Positions 18,731 to 27,641 are shown, counted from the stretch's first letter. The stretch: DNA of 64,000 bases from Halomonas sp. H10-9-1 (GCF_040147005.1 NZ_JAMSHO010000001.1:3348001-3412000), one strand, 5' to 3'. The notes: generated from the letters alone by a model not told the origin. Numbers and translations: made by a program.

Positions 18731-19735
18731 GTGAACGAACTCGTCTTCTTCATCAACTATGTGGTCGTCGCCGGCAGCGTCACCGGCTCGATCTACGCCA
18801 TCGGCGCAGTGGGCGTCACCCTGGTGTTCAGCATCATGCGCTTTGCCCACTTCGCCCACGCCGACATGATGACCTTCGGCGCCTTCACGGTACTGCTGCT
18901 GACCACCGCCTTCCCGGGGGCCGGCGCCGCCCTGGGGCTGCCCACGGCGGTGGTGATGCTGCCGCTGGCCATGCTGCTGACCGCGGCCCTGGCGGTCGGC
19001 ATCGACAAGGTCTTCTACAAGCCGCTGCGCGCCCACGGCGTCAAGCCCATCGTCATGGTGATCGCCTCGCTGGGCGTCACCCTGATGCTGCAGGGACTGA
19101 TCCGGCTATTCGCCGGCACCAGCGGCCAGAGCCTCTACGTCGACGACCGCAAGGAGATCTTCCGCCTCGCCCTGCCCTTCGAGGGCGCCCGGGCGCCCAT
19201 CGTGGTCACCGAACCCCAGGTGATTCTCTTCGTGCTGACCATCGTCTGCGTGGTGGGGCTGCACCTGTTCCTGTCGCGCTCGCGGCTGGGCAAGGCGATG
19301 CGGGCGATGTCCGACAACCCCGACCTGGCCCGCGCCTCTGGCATCAACACCAACCTGATCGTGGCGGTGACCTGGGTGATCGTCGGCGCCCTGGCGGCCA
19401 TCGCCGGTACCCTGCTGTCGCTGGACGTCACCTTCAAGCCTGACCTCAGCTTCTTCCTGCTGCTGCCGATCTTCGCCGCGGCCATCGTGGGAGGGGTTGG
19501 CCACCCCTACGGTGCCATCGCCGGCGGCTTCGTGGTGGGCTTCGCCGAGACCCTGGCGGTGTTCAACTGGGGCGTACTGCTGCGGCCCTTCCGCGACAGC
19601 CTGCCGGAGTGGCTGGCCAGCGCCGACAGCCTCGCCTTCGTCAGCACGGAGTACAAGATCGTGGTGCCCTTCGTCCTCCTGGTCGCCATCCTGGTGTGGC
19701 GACCCACCGGCATCTTCAAGGGGAAGGTGATCTGA
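18731..19735 (+). CDS. Branched-chain amino acid-type ABC permease (LivH-like)
   Basis: 334 residues with eight or so hydrophobic segments, starting at GTG 18731 behind a GGAGCAGGGAG-like site. LivH features include GSIYAIGAVGVTLVFSIMRF near the start with the FAHADMM loop, RSRLGKAMRAMSDNPDLARA, the cytoplasmic loop that docks the ATPase, and AAAIVGGVGHPYGAIAGGFV. Its stop overlaps the next start (TGATG). Confidence 0.92.
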   Translation: MNELVFFINYVVVAGSVTGSIYAIGAVGVTLVFSIMRFAHFAHADMMTFGAFTVLLLTTAFPGAGAALGLPTAVVMLPLAMLLTAALAVGIDKVFYKPLRAHGVKPIVMVIASLGVTLMLQGLIRLFAGTSGQSLYVDDRKEIFRLALPFEGARAPIVVTEPQVILFVLTIVCVVGLHLFLSRSRLGKAMRAMSDNPDLARASGINTNLIVAVTWVIVGALAAIAGTLLSLDVTFKPDLSFFLLLPIFAAAIVGGVGHPYGAIAGGFVVGFAETLAVFNWGVLLRPFRDSLPEWLASADSLAFVSTEYKIVVPFVLLVAILVWRPTGIFKGKVI

Positions 19736-21042
19736 TGAGCACACAACAACATCGAGAAGACCTGGTCGCCGCCCCGTCGCGTTTCCCGCTGCGCGAGGTG
19801 GCGCTGTTCGCCCTCCTGATGGCCGCCATTCTCGGCGTCTATGCCACCATGGGAGCCGCCTACAGCACGCGCATGCTGGTGGAGGCGGCCTGCTACGCCA
19901 TCCTGGCCCTGGGCCTGACCATCCAATGGGGCTATGCCGGCCAGTTCAACGCCGGGGTGATGGGCTTCGTGGCGCTGGGGGGCTACAGCGCCATGGCCTT
20001 CAGCATGCCGGTCAACGGTGAGTTCTGGGCAAGTCCCCTCTCGGGCGAGCTCGGCATGGTGATGCTGATGGCCCTGGGCGGCGTGATGGTGGTGGTAGGC
20101 GCCAGCCGCCTGCACCACCTGGGCGTGCCCCGGCGCCTACGTACCGGCCTGGCGGTGGCCCTGGCGCTGCTCTTCTACCTGCTGGTCTCGGCCCGCATGG
20201 GCGTCGTCACCGAGCAGATCGAGTCGCAGTTCGGCTATATCGGCGGCCTCGGCCTGCCCCCCTGGCTGGGCTGGATCATCGGCGGCGCGCTGGCCGGGGT
20301 GGTCGGCTACTTCATCGGCAAGGTATGCCTGGGCCTGCGCAGCGATTACCTGGCCATCGCCACCCTGGGTATCGCCGAGATCATCAAGGCGGTGCTCAAG
20401 AACGCCGACTGGCTGACCCGCGGCACCGCCACCGTCTCGCCGCTGCCCTGGCCGGTGCCTGGCCCCGCCGAGGTCGGCTTCACCCTGGCCAGGGCGCTCT
20501 ACTTCTCGGTCACTGCCTTGATGATCGTGGCGATCTTCTTCCTGCTGACCCGTGCCTACCACGCCCCCTGGGGACGCATGATCCGTGCCATCCGCGACAA
20601 CGAAACCTCCGCCGCCGCCATGGGCAAGGACATCAACCACCGGCGCCTGGAGATCTTCGTGCTGGGCTGCATCCTGATGGGCATCGGCGGCGCCGCCCTC
20701 GGCAGCTTCAACGGCCTCTTCGACCCCCAGGGCTACCTGCCCCTCAACCACACCTTCCTGGTGCTGGTGATGGTGATCCTCGGTGGCCCGGGCAACAACC
20801 TCGGCACCCTCTTCGGTGCCTTCGCGGTGTATCTCATCTGGGTGATGTCCGAGCCCCTGGCGTTGGCGGTACTCGAGTTGGCGATCACCTTCGGCGAAGG
20901 CAGCTTCGGCTGGGACGCTCCCACCAACCTGGACAGCCGCGCGCTGCAAGCCCGGGTGTTCGTGATCGGCCTGCTGATCACCCTGGTGCTGCGCTTCGCG
21001 CCCAAGGGGCTGCTGCCCGAGAAGGTGAAGCACCACGGATAG
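19735..21042 (+). CDS. Branched-chain amino acid-type ABC permease (LivM-like)
   Basis: 435 residues from ATG 19735. The membrane domain has LivM features: ALGLTIQWGYAGQFNAGVMG, RSDYLAIATLGIAEIIKAVL, the docking loop PWGRMIRAIRDNETSAAAMG and GGPGNNLGTLFGAF. It is longer than typical LivM (about 300-420) because of an additional hydrophobic region at about 90-150. The two permeases and two ATPases make a complete transporter core; the binding protein is encoded just beyond on the opposite strand. Confidence 0.92.
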   Translation: MSTQQHREDLVAAPSRFPLREVALFALLMAAILGVYATMGAAYSTRMLVEAACYAILALGLTIQWGYAGQFNAGVMGFVALGGYSAMAFSMPVNGEFWASPLSGELGMVMLMALGGVMVVVGASRLHHLGVPRRLRTGLAVALALLFYLLVSARMGVVTEQIESQFGYIGGLGLPPWLGWIIGGALAGVVGYFIGKVCLGLRSDYLAIATLGIAEIIKAVLKNADWLTRGTATVSPLPWPVPGPAEVGFTLARALYFSVTALMIVAIFFLLTRAYHAPWGRMIRAIRDNETSAAAMGKDINHRRLEIFVLGCILMGIGGAALGSFNGLFDPQGYLPLNHTFLVLVMVILGGPGNNLGTLFGAFAVYLIWVMSEPLALAVLELAITFGEGSFGWDAPTNLDSRALQARVFVIGLLITLVLRFAPKGLLPEKVKHHG

Positions 21043-21082
21043 AGTGCGCCGATTTATTGCTGCGCTCTCTACGTCATAGATT

Positions 21083-21129
21083 GAAACACAGAGGCTCCGG
21101 CGGGAAACCGCCGCCGGCCTCTGTGTTTC
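21083..21129. terminator. Bidirectional terminator between converging transporter genes
   Basis: A 13-bp perfect outer stem (GAAACACAGAGGC / GCCTCTGTGTTTC) encloses a second GC-rich hairpin (CCGGCGG-GAAA-CCGCCG). It lies between the livM-like gene and the converging binding-protein gene. A and T runs on the two sides allow termination in both directions. Confidence 0.85.
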
Positions 21130-21161
21130 AGGGGGTGGAAGTCAACGCGTGGAGAGCGGGC

Positions 21162-22367
21162 TTACTGGTCCAGGAAGCCCTTGCTGACGAACGCACCGCC
21201 CTCGACCGCCATCTCCTCGACGATGCCCGGCACGTCGCCGTTGGCGTCGAATTCATGGCTGCCGGAGGCGCCCTCGTAGTTGATCTCCTCGCCGGCGGCG
21301 ATCAGCCCCAGGGCCTTCTCCCACTCGCCGGGCAGGATCACTTCGCCCGGGGCAGAGGAGACGCTGCGTAGCGCCGCGGAGAGACCCTCGCGCTCGGCAC
21401 TGCCGTTCTGCTCGATGGCCAACGCCAGCAGGAAGGCGGCGTCGTAGCCCTGGCCGGCAAATACCGCCTCGTGGGAGATGCCGCCCGCCTCGGCCAGCTC
21501 GACGAAGCGTTCGGTGCCGGGGCTGTCCGGGTTGCCCGGTCGCGTGGCGATGAAGTTGTCGTTCAGCACCTCTTCGCCCACCCCATCGAGCAGCCCCGAG
21601 ATCACCATGCCGTCGGCACCGATATAGCGCGTGAACATGCCGCTCTCGTAGGCCTGGCGCACCACCGTCTGCCCGGAGGTATCGCCATAGGCCAGCACCA
21701 CCAGGTCGGGAACGCCGGTCGCCGAGAGGGTGCCCAGCTCGGAACGATAGTCGGCGCGGTTGTCCTCGTGGGCCAGATTCTCGGCCACGCTGCCGCCCTC
21801 GGCCTCGTAGGTGGCCACAAAGGCGTCGGCCAGGCCACGGCCGTAGTCGTTGTTCACGTAGGTGACCGCTACCTCGTCGATGCCCTTCTCCAGCAGCATC
21901 TTGGCCAGCGCCTCGCCCTGGAAGGCGTCGGAGGGCACGGTGCGGAACACCAGGTCGTTGTCCTCGAGCTCGGAGACCGCCGGCGCCGTGGAGGCCGGCG
22001 AGACCATCACCACGCCCCCCGGAATGGCGGCGTTGTTGGCCGCGGCGATGGTCGCCCCGGTGCACAGCGCACCGACGATCGCCGTGACCTGCTCGCTGTT
22101 GACCAGGCGGTCGGCGGCGTTGGAAGCCGCCGAGGCGTCGGAACAGGTGGTATCGCCGCTGGGCATGGCAAGCTGCTCGCCCCCCAGCACTCCGCCCTGC
22201 TCGTTGACGTGCCGCATGGCCAGCTGCGCCGCATCGTAGACCGGCGGTGTCAAGGTCTCGATGGGTCCGGTGAAGCCACCCAGGAAGCCGATCTTGACCT
22301 CGGCCTGAGCCGCTCCTACGGCCAGGGTGGACGCCGCTACTGCCATCGCTACTAGACTCTTCTTCAT
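21162..22367 (-). CDS. ABC transporter substrate-binding protein (LivK-like)
   Basis: 401 residues from ATG 22367. A clear signal peptide (MKKSLVAMAVAASTLAVGAA, cut near AQA) precedes a type I periplasmic binding fold: EVKIGFLGGFTGPIETLTPP, GAQLA-type helix YDAAQLAMRHVNEQGG, AIVGALCTGATIAAANNAAI and VTYVNNDYGRGLADAF. It should supply substrate to the transporter encoded at 17.2-21.0 kb, although it faces that operon tail to tail. The cysteine pair in this family region (TCSD and GALCTG) may form a disulfide. Ligand not readable; the adjacent acylase hints at an amide or acylated amino compound. Confidence 0.92.
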   Translation of the reverse strand: MKKSLVAMAVAASTLAVGAAQAEVKIGFLGGFTGPIETLTPPVYDAAQLAMRHVNEQGGVLGGEQLAMPSGDTTCSDASAASNAADRLVNSEQVTAIVGALCTGATIAAANNAAIPGGVVMVSPASTAPAVSELEDNDLVFRTVPSDAFQGEALAKMLLEKGIDEVAVTYVNNDYGRGLADAFVATYEAEGGSVAENLAHEDNRADYRSELGTLSATGVPDLVVLAYGDTSGQTVVRQAYESGMFTRYIGADGMVISGLLDGVGEEVLNDNFIATRPGNPDSPGTERFVELAEAGGISHEAVFAGQGYDAAFLLALAIEQNGSAEREGLSAALRSVSSAPGEVILPGEWEKALGLIAAGEEINYEGASGSHEFDANGDVPGIVEEMAVEGGAFVSKGFLDQ

Positions 22368-22546
22368 ATTGTTCGTCTCGCTCGGGTTGCAGGTGTGACA
22401 CACCCCCTAAATCTGGAAGGGCAAAGGAAAAAACTCAAGTCGACGCTGCCAACGCAGCGCTGAGGCCGAACGCTCCCTGAGCGCCTTCTTCGGGCTGCTG
22501 GCAGAGGTGCTAGAGTAGGCGTCATACCCTGCCTGCGGAGATCACC

Positions 22547-23599
22547 ATGCGACTCACCCACCTCAGCGGCAGCCGGCGCCAGATCGGCCTCGAGCACGGT
22601 CGCACCCATGCACCGCTGATCCACGCCAGCATCAGCGTCTACGACCGCCTCTTTCGGGACTTCGTCGGCCTCGACTGGGGTCAGGCAAGGACAAAGGCCG
22701 CACGCTTCGGCGCCATGATCGAGCAACGCTTCCCCGCCATCCTCGAGGAGATGGCCGGCATCGCCGAGGGCGCCGGGCTCGAGCTCGCCGATATCCTCAC
22801 CCTCAACTGCCGCAGCGAGATCTCGCTGACCCAGGCCAGCGGTGGCTGCTCCGCTTTCGCCCTGCAGTGCAACGAGAACCAGTGGTTGGCCCAGAACTGG
22901 GACTGGCGCGCCGACCAGCTCGACAACGTGGTGGCCCTGCATATCGAGGGCGACGATGCCGCGCCGCTGGTCAGCATCGGCGAGGCCGGCATGGTGGCCA
23001 AGATCGGCATGAATGCCCACGGCGTCGGGGTCTGCCTCAACGCCATCCGCTCGCAGACCTGCGGCGAGGGCCTGCCGATCCACGTGGCGCTGCGCAAGAT
23101 CCTCGAGAGCCCCGACCCGGCCAGCGCCCACGCGGTGGCCACCCTCGATCGCGTATGCTCCCCGGCGCACTTCCTGGTGGCCAATGCCGCCGGCCAGGCC
23201 ACGGGCCTGGAGGTACATCCCGGCGAGCCCGGCATGCTCTCGCCGCGGGGTGGCGTGGTGACCCACACCAACCACCTCTATGCCGCTGCCGTGACCTGCC
23301 AATTGGAGGACTTCCCGCGCCCCGACTCCCGCCCACGCCTGGCCAGGCTCGACGCCCTGCTGAGCGAGCTGCCGGAGGGCGCCCCGGTGGACGAGGAGCG
23401 GCTGTTCGGGATCCTCAGCGATCACCACGGCCACCCGCTGTCGATCTGTCGCCACTTCAACCCGGACCAGCCCGCCGAGGAGCGCATGGAGACCCTGTTC
23501 GGCGTGGTGATGAACCTCACCGAACGGCGCCTGACCCTGCGACATGGCAAGCCCTGCGAGAGCGAGACGACCCTCGAAGTGACACTACCGGCGGCCTGA
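22547..23599 (+). CDS. C45 family autoproteolytic acyltransferase/hydrolase
   Basis: 350 residues related to acyl-CoA:6-aminopenicillanic acid acyltransferase (peptidase family C45, Ntn-hydrolase fold). The expected self-cleavage site is Gly100-Cys101 in ASGGCSAFAL, which would free Cys101 as the N-terminal nucleophile. The companion motifs AQNWDWRADQ and IGMNAHGVGVCLNAI are present, as is HTNHL. No signal peptide, so it acts in the cytoplasm. Bacterial C45 enzymes away from penicillin clusters hydrolyse N-acyl amides. The gene is divergent from the binding-protein gene, 179 bases away, and may process what the transporter imports. A GGAG ribosome site precedes ATG 22547. Confidence 0.85.
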   Translation: MRLTHLSGSRRQIGLEHGRTHAPLIHASISVYDRLFRDFVGLDWGQARTKAARFGAMIEQRFPAILEEMAGIAEGAGLELADILTLNCRSEISLTQASGGCSAFALQCNENQWLAQNWDWRADQLDNVVALHIEGDDAAPLVSIGEAGMVAKIGMNAHGVGVCLNAIRSQTCGEGLPIHVALRKILESPDPASAHAVATLDRVCSPAHFLVANAAGQATGLEVHPGEPGMLSPRGGVVTHTNHLYAAAVTCQLEDFPRPDSRPRLARLDALLSELPEGAPVDEERLFGILSDHHGHPLSICRHFNPDQPAEERMETLFGVVMNLTERRLTLRHGKPCESETTLEVTLPAA

Positions 23600-23686
23600 C
23601 AGCAGCGCATATGACGAAGATCAAAAGAGACTCAAACGCAAACAATAACATTTGTCATTGAGCGCAAATGCGACTAAGGTTCTCGC

Positions 23687-23701
23687 TGTAAACGATTCTC
23701 A
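23687..23701. promoter_or_regulatory. Possible Fur-like site
   Basis: TGTAAACGATTCTCA, read on the other strand as TGAGAATCGTTTACA, agrees with the Fur 7-1-7 pattern TGATAATNATTATCA at 11 of 14 defined positions. It lies 20 bases upstream of the next start codon. The match is suggestive only. Confidence 0.25.
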
Positions 23702-23720
23702 TCAACAGCGAGGACACCCC

Positions 23721-24095
23721 ATGAAGAAACTGCTGCTCACCGCCATGTGCTTCGGCCTGCTGGGCACCACCGCCAACGCCGACGACCACGAGCGCGCCGA
23801 CCACTTCGAGGGCGAGGCCGCCGAGAGCCTGGAGCAGGCGGTGACCCACTTCACCGAGACCAACCGCGAGCTGGCCAAACTGCTGGCCCAGGACGAGCTC
23901 AGCAACGCCGACCTCGGCACCATCCATGAGCTCTCCTATACCCTCGAGAATGCCCTGGCGAAGATCGACGAAGAGCTCGACACCATGGCCGTGGACCTCG
24001 AGGAGCTGCACCTGGGCTCCGAGACCCTCGAGCACGAGCGCGTGCGCACCCACGGCGTCGCCTATCTCGAGGCCGCCCGCACCCTGACCGAGTAG
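23721..24095 (+). CDS. Small periplasmic helical protein (DUF6746-like)
   Basis: 124 residues starting at ATG 23721. The signal peptide MKKLLLTAMCFGLLGTTANA is followed by a very acidic, all-helical mature part (DDHERADHFEGEAAESLEQA, later IHELSYTLENALAKIDEEL). The order of features matches small secreted proteins of halophilic gammaproteobacteria grouped, as far as I recall, in DUF6746. Function unknown. The acidic composition suits a periplasm exposed to salt. Confidence 0.7.
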   Translation: MKKLLLTAMCFGLLGTTANADDHERADHFEGEAAESLEQAVTHFTETNRELAKLLAQDELSNADLGTIHELSYTLENALAKIDEELDTMAVDLEELHLGSETLEHERVRTHGVAYLEAARTLTE

Positions 24096-24175
24096 CGCCA
24101 CGGCCCCCGAGCGCACGATGGGCGTGCCATCCGCACTGGCTCGCCCGTCGCCGCGCCTGGCCTCAGGCTGTGGGG

Positions 24176-24763
24176 CTACCCCGCCAGCGCCTCCTCCACC
24201 AGGGCGCGCGCTTCGGCCGTCATCGGCAGCCCCAGTGCCAGCTCATGGGCCCGCGGCGACATCTTCTTCCAGGTCATCTGCACGATGCGAATCAGGTGGT
24301 CATGGTCGACCTGCTTGGAGAAATCGCCGAAATAGTTCTCCAGGAACACCAGGCAGGCGCAATCCTCCACCGCCTGGGTACCCGCCTCTCGCCCCAGCCC
24401 CTGCTTGCGGATCATCCGTGAGACCGCCTCGGCCTCCTCATCACCGTAGCCCGCCTCGCGCATCAGCCGCGCGGTGGTCTCACCGGCACGCTGGCCCTGA
24501 TCACGGCGCCAGGTCAGGTAGCCCACCCGGCCCTCGGGATAGTCACTGCGCGGCACCGTCCAGCGCTGTAGATGCTGGCCGCGCACCGCCAGCTGGATCA
24601 GTGCATCAGGGTGCTCATGCAAGCGCTCCAGCCAGGCGCTCATGCGTCCGGCATGCCACAGCTCCTTGGGCACGCTCTCGCCCTGCAGGCTGATGCAGCG
24701 GGGATCCTCCGCATGCAGCGCATCCAGGGCGGCCAGGGTCTGGTCGAAGGGGGAAGAGGGCAT
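24176..24763 (-). CDS. DUF4202 domain-containing protein
   Basis: 195 residues from ATG 24763, the normal size of DUF4202 proteins. Conserved pieces are PKELWHAGRMSAWLERL, RWTVPRSDYPEGRVGYLTWR and EDCACLVFLENYFGDF. The helical pattern with conserved His, Asp and Glu residues (HAGRM, VEDCACLVFLE) recalls HD-type domains, but a catalytic role has not been shown for the family as far as I know. The upstream in-frame extension to 25012 has no homology and is not included. Confidence 0.85.
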   Translation of the reverse strand: MPSSPFDQTLAALDALHAEDPRCISLQGESVPKELWHAGRMSAWLERLHEHPDALIQLAVRGQHLQRWTVPRSDYPEGRVGYLTWRRDQGQRAGETTARLMREAGYGDEEAEAVSRMIRKQGLGREAGTQAVEDCACLVFLENYFGDFSKQVDHDHLIRIVQMTWKKMSPRAHELALGLPMTAEARALVEEALAG

Positions 24764-25059
24764 CGCTCGAGGCTCCTTGCTGATCAAGCAGAACGGCCCG
24801 GCGGCCATCACGCCACCGGGCCCAGATATCAGCCTGTTCTGAAGCAAAACCCGATGTGGGTCAACCCTGCTCGCCCCTATCGGCAACCGTTCGGGGAAGC
24901 GCGAGACGCACGGCGTCATACCACAGGTTGTCGTAGATGCAGGTAGAGGAGCAGCGTCAGGCCGGAAACGCCGGGCGGCGCAAAGCCACTGCCGACATCG
25001 CCCCGGGGACATGGCGTATGCTCAGGAAGACCCCATCCCCCACTACCGGGAGGTGCCGC

Positions 25060-25407
25060 ATGAAGTACATCTTCGAAGTGCATATTCGCGACGGCTACAC
25101 CGCCGAGGATTACGCCGACGCCTGGGTGCGCGCCAGCGAGCTGATCCAGCAGGCCCCGGGCGCGCGAGGCACCGAGTTGCACCGCAAGATCGATGATCCC
25201 ACCACCCTCATCGCCATCGCCCACTGGGACAGCAAGGCCAGCCGCGACGCCATGGAGGCCCAGCCAGCGCCCCGAGTGAAGGCGATCATCAGGAGCGCCG
25301 CGCCCTTCTGCGAGATCCGCGTGATCGGCGAGTTCGAGGAGCCCGAGTGGGTGGTGATGCCTTCCCCGGCTCGGCACCCCAGCCAACCGGATTCAAGGCA
25401 GATATGA
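25060..25407 (+). CDS. Small ABM/dimeric alpha-beta barrel-like protein
   Basis: 115 residues from ATG 25060. The pattern KYIFEVHIRDGYTAEDYADA, then PGARGTELHRKIDDPTTLIA and IAHWDSKASRDAME, is that of the ferredoxin-like fold of the antibiotic biosynthesis monooxygenase superfamily (strand, helix, then WxS near a second strand). Such proteins form dimers and include haem oxygenases, monooxygenases and non-enzymatic members. No signal peptide. Its function here is unknown. Confidence 0.6.
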   Translation: MKYIFEVHIRDGYTAEDYADAWVRASELIQQAPGARGTELHRKIDDPTTLIAIAHWDSKASRDAMEAQPAPRVKAIIRSAAPFCEIRVIGEFEEPEWVVMPSPARHPSQPDSRQI

Positions 25408-25432
25408 AGAGCTTAGGTAAACGTGATCCGCC

Positions 25433-25452
25433 CCGCGAGGGATGCCTCGCGG
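25433..25452. terminator. Hairpin between converging genes
   Basis: CCGCGAGG and CCTCGCGG form a perfect 8-bp stem with loop GATG between the converging genes ending at 25407 and 25468. There is no long T run, so termination is possible but not certain. Confidence 0.5.
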
Positions 25453-25467
25453 TAAAGGAAAGTATGA

Positions 25468-26244
25468 CTAACCACCATTCTGCGGTGCAGCCGATAACAT
25501 GAGCTCGATGGCATCGTGCCGCCAGAGCTCATCATCGCAATCGATGGCCCGCCCGTTCTGGTCGTAGTTGATGCGCGTCACGCGTTGTGCGGGGCCGCTT
25601 GATGCGGCGCGTAGAGCATCGGCGGCTCGCTCATCCAGCACCGTGGAGCAGAGCTCGAAGCTCACGCGACTGACGCGGATGCTGTACTGGCTGCGATACA
25701 GCTCGGTCAGCGAACGGGTCCCGAGGTCGTGGTCGAGAATCCCCGGGAAGCAGTCCGTACGCAGATGATGCTCCACATACAGCACGGGGCGACCATCGAC
25801 GTGACGGACTCTGACGATATGGAAGATCGGTGTGCCCTCCATGATCCCCAGGCGGGCAGCGATTCTGGTAGACGCTGGGCGCTGGGTTGCCTCCAGTACG
25901 TAGGTGTCGGCCCGGCGCTGCTGAGACTCCACCATTTCCCGGAAGGGCAGGCAGGCGAGCAGGTCGTAGCGCAGGCGGGGCGGCGAGACGAACCAGCCAC
26001 GACGACTCTCCCGGTAGATGCGCCCTTCGGCTTCCAGCTGTGTCAGCGCCTCGCGCAGGGTAATGCGTGTTGTGGCAAGGCTCGCCATCATCTGCCGTTC
26101 CGAGGGGAGTCGTTTCCCGTGACCGACGGCCTTGTCGACCAGCATATCGAGCAGCGCATGGCGCAGTCGATTCGCCGGTGGCGTCAGGCTGGATCGGGGG
26201 TGGCTGGGTGCTGACGTCGGAGAAGGCGGTGGCATCGCGGTCAA
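25468..26244 (-). CDS. GntR/HutC-family regulator with UTRA domain (PhnF/PhnR-like)
   Basis: 258 residues from TTG 26244, which has a GAGA site 5 bases upstream; ATG 26235 lacks one. The winged helix-turn-helix is at about 25-90 (LLDMLVDKAVGHGKRLPSER, then TTRITLREALTQLEAEGRIY). The UTRA effector domain follows (GIMEGTPIFHIVRVRHVDGR, VEHHLRTDCFPGI). Members with this layout control transporter operons for phosphonates, amino acids or sugars, sensing the substrate. It is divergent from the ABC operon, and two inverted copies of a HutC-type operator occupy the shared promoter region, so it most likely represses both itself and the operon. Confidence 0.88.
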   Translation of the reverse strand: MTAMPPPSPTSAPSHPRSSLTPPANRLRHALLDMLVDKAVGHGKRLPSERQMMASLATTRITLREALTQLEAEGRIYRESRRGWFVSPPRLRYDLLACLPFREMVESQQRRADTYVLEATQRPASTRIAARLGIMEGTPIFHIVRVRHVDGRPVLYVEHHLRTDCFPGILDHDLGTRSLTELYRSQYSIRVSRVSFELCSTVLDERAADALRAASSGPAQRVTRINYDQNGRAIDCDDELWRHDAIELMLSAAPQNGG

Positions 26245-26255
26245 GGGTGTCTCGT

Positions 26256-26271
26256 ATCTGGTCTAGTTCAG
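26256..26271 (-). promoter_or_regulatory. UTRA-regulator operator, copy A (regulator side)
   Basis: ATCTGGTCTAGTTCAG lies 12 bases upstream of the regulator start. It is the exact reverse complement of the site at 26463-26478. The core TGGTCTAG resembles the TGGTATAGACCA sites of PhnF-type regulators. Confidence 0.8.
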
Positions 26272-26462
26272 TTGTCGTTCCGTTATAAACGGCATGCTGC
26301 GTGTCAGCCTAGCGAAATTTCCATGTCGTCACGATGACAGCAGTTCCATGGAATACCAGTGATGCCAATGTTTGTCGAGAACGGCGGCAAGCAATCCATT
26401 TGCCATGTTACCGACACGCCACTGTCACCTTGTCGGCCTAGTGTGCCTCCTGTCAGCCGCTT

Positions 26463-26478
26463 CTGAACTAGACCAGAT
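26463..26478 (+). promoter_or_regulatory. UTRA-regulator operator, copy B (transporter side)
   Basis: CTGAACTAGACCAGAT lies 38 bases upstream of the binding-protein start, in the position of a promoter or leader. It is identical to copy A in inverted orientation. Sixteen identical bases in mirrored positions of a divergent promoter region of 271 bases are very unlikely by chance. Confidence 0.85.
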
Positions 26479-26515
26479 GGCGGTTTCATCCTGACCACCT
26501 GCATGGAGCCACACC

Positions 26516-27595
26516 GTGAATCCGACACGTTCGACGCTGCTTCGCCTCACTCTGACCGCTGCCCTGGGCACCACGCTGTTCGCCGGCCAGGCGCAAGCAT
26601 CCTCCGATCTGTCAGATCTGATCGCTGCCGCCCAGGAGGAGGGCCGTGTCGACAGCGTCGGCATGCCGGATACCTGGGCCAACTGGAAGGACACCTGGGC
26701 GGACCTCAAGGAGCATTACGGCTTGGAGCACATGGATACGGACATGAGCTCCGCTGAGGAGATCGCCAAGTTCAAGGCGGAAGGCGAGAACGCGACCGCC
26801 GACATCGGTGACGTGGGCATCAGCTTCGGCCCGATCGCGGTGGCGGAGGGCGTCACCCAACCCTACAAGTCGAGCACCTGGGACGAGATTCCGGACTGGG
26901 CCAAGGACGACGACGGCCACTGGGTGCTCGGCTATACCGGCACCATCGCCTTCATGACCAACAAGCAGCTGGTGCCGGAAGAGGAGCGTCCGCGCAGCTT
27001 CGCCGACCTGGCCGAGGGGGAGTACAGCGTGTCATTAGGCGCCGTGGGCCAGGCGGCTCAGGCCAACAGTGCCGTGCTGGCGGCGGCCTTTGCCAACGGT
27101 GGGAATGAAAGCGACCTGGCCCCGGGGCTGGAGCTGTTTGCCGAACTGGCTCGCCAGGGGCGTCTTTCGCTGGCGGACCCCAGCATCGCCAACCTCGAGA
27201 AGGGTGAGGTCGAGGTGGCGCTGCTGTGGGACTTCAATGCCCTGAACTACCGTGACCAGATCGATCGTGACGCCTTCGAGGTGGTGATTCCCTCCGATGC
27301 CTCGGTCACCTCGGGTTATGCCACCATCATCAACAAGCACGCCCCGCACCCCAACGCCGCCAAGCTGGCACGCGAGTTCATCCTCTCCGATGAGGGCCAG
27401 TTCAACCTGGCCGAGGGCTATGCGCGGCCGATTCGCGCCCAGCACCTGACTCTCCCCGAGGAGATCGCCGCCAAGCTGCTGCCCAACGAGCAATATGCCC
27501 ACGCCCGGCCGGTGGAAGACTTCGAGGCCTGGGAGCAGAGTGCCCGCCAGCTGCCGCGCCAGTGGCAATCCCAAGTGCTGATTCACCAGCAGTAA
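26516..27595 (+). CDS. ABC transporter periplasmic binding protein
   Basis: 359 residues from GTG 26516. The signal peptide (TLLRLTLTAALGTTLFAG, cut near AQA) leads into a type II binding-protein fold of the class that serves iron, thiamine, spermidine and aminoethylphosphonate transporters: SDLIAAAQEEGRVDSVGMPD at the start, GYTGTIAFMTNKQLVPEEER in the hinge region and GYATIINKHAPHPNAAKLAR near the end. It starts the operon with two permeases, an ATPase and two phosphatase-fold enzymes. Those neighbours point to a phosphorus-containing organic compound as ligand. Confidence 0.88.
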   Translation: MNPTRSTLLRLTLTAALGTTLFAGQAQASSDLSDLIAAAQEEGRVDSVGMPDTWANWKDTWADLKEHYGLEHMDTDMSSAEEIAKFKAEGENATADIGDVGISFGPIAVAEGVTQPYKSSTWDEIPDWAKDDDGHWVLGYTGTIAFMTNKQLVPEEERPRSFADLAEGEYSVSLGAVGQAAQANSAVLAAAFANGGNESDLAPGLELFAELARQGRLSLADPSIANLEKGEVEVALLWDFNALNYRDQIDRDAFEVVIPSDASVTSGYATIINKHAPHPNAAKLAREFILSDEGQFNLAEGYARPIRAQHLTLPEEIAAKLLPNEQYAHARPVEDFEAWEQSARQLPRQWQSQVLIHQQ

Positions 27596-27615
27596 CCCTT
27601 CCATTCGCACAACCA

Positions 27616-27641
27616 TTGCCGCCTCCCCCGTGAGGCGGCAA
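27616..27641 (+). promoter_or_regulatory. Intercistronic stem-loop after the binding-protein gene
   Basis: TTGCCGCCTC and GAGGCGGCAA form a 10-bp perfect stem directly after the binding-protein stop. It is followed not by Ts but by the AAGGAGG ribosome site of the next gene. Such hairpins often protect the binding-protein message so that it is made in excess over the membrane parts. Confidence 0.65.
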
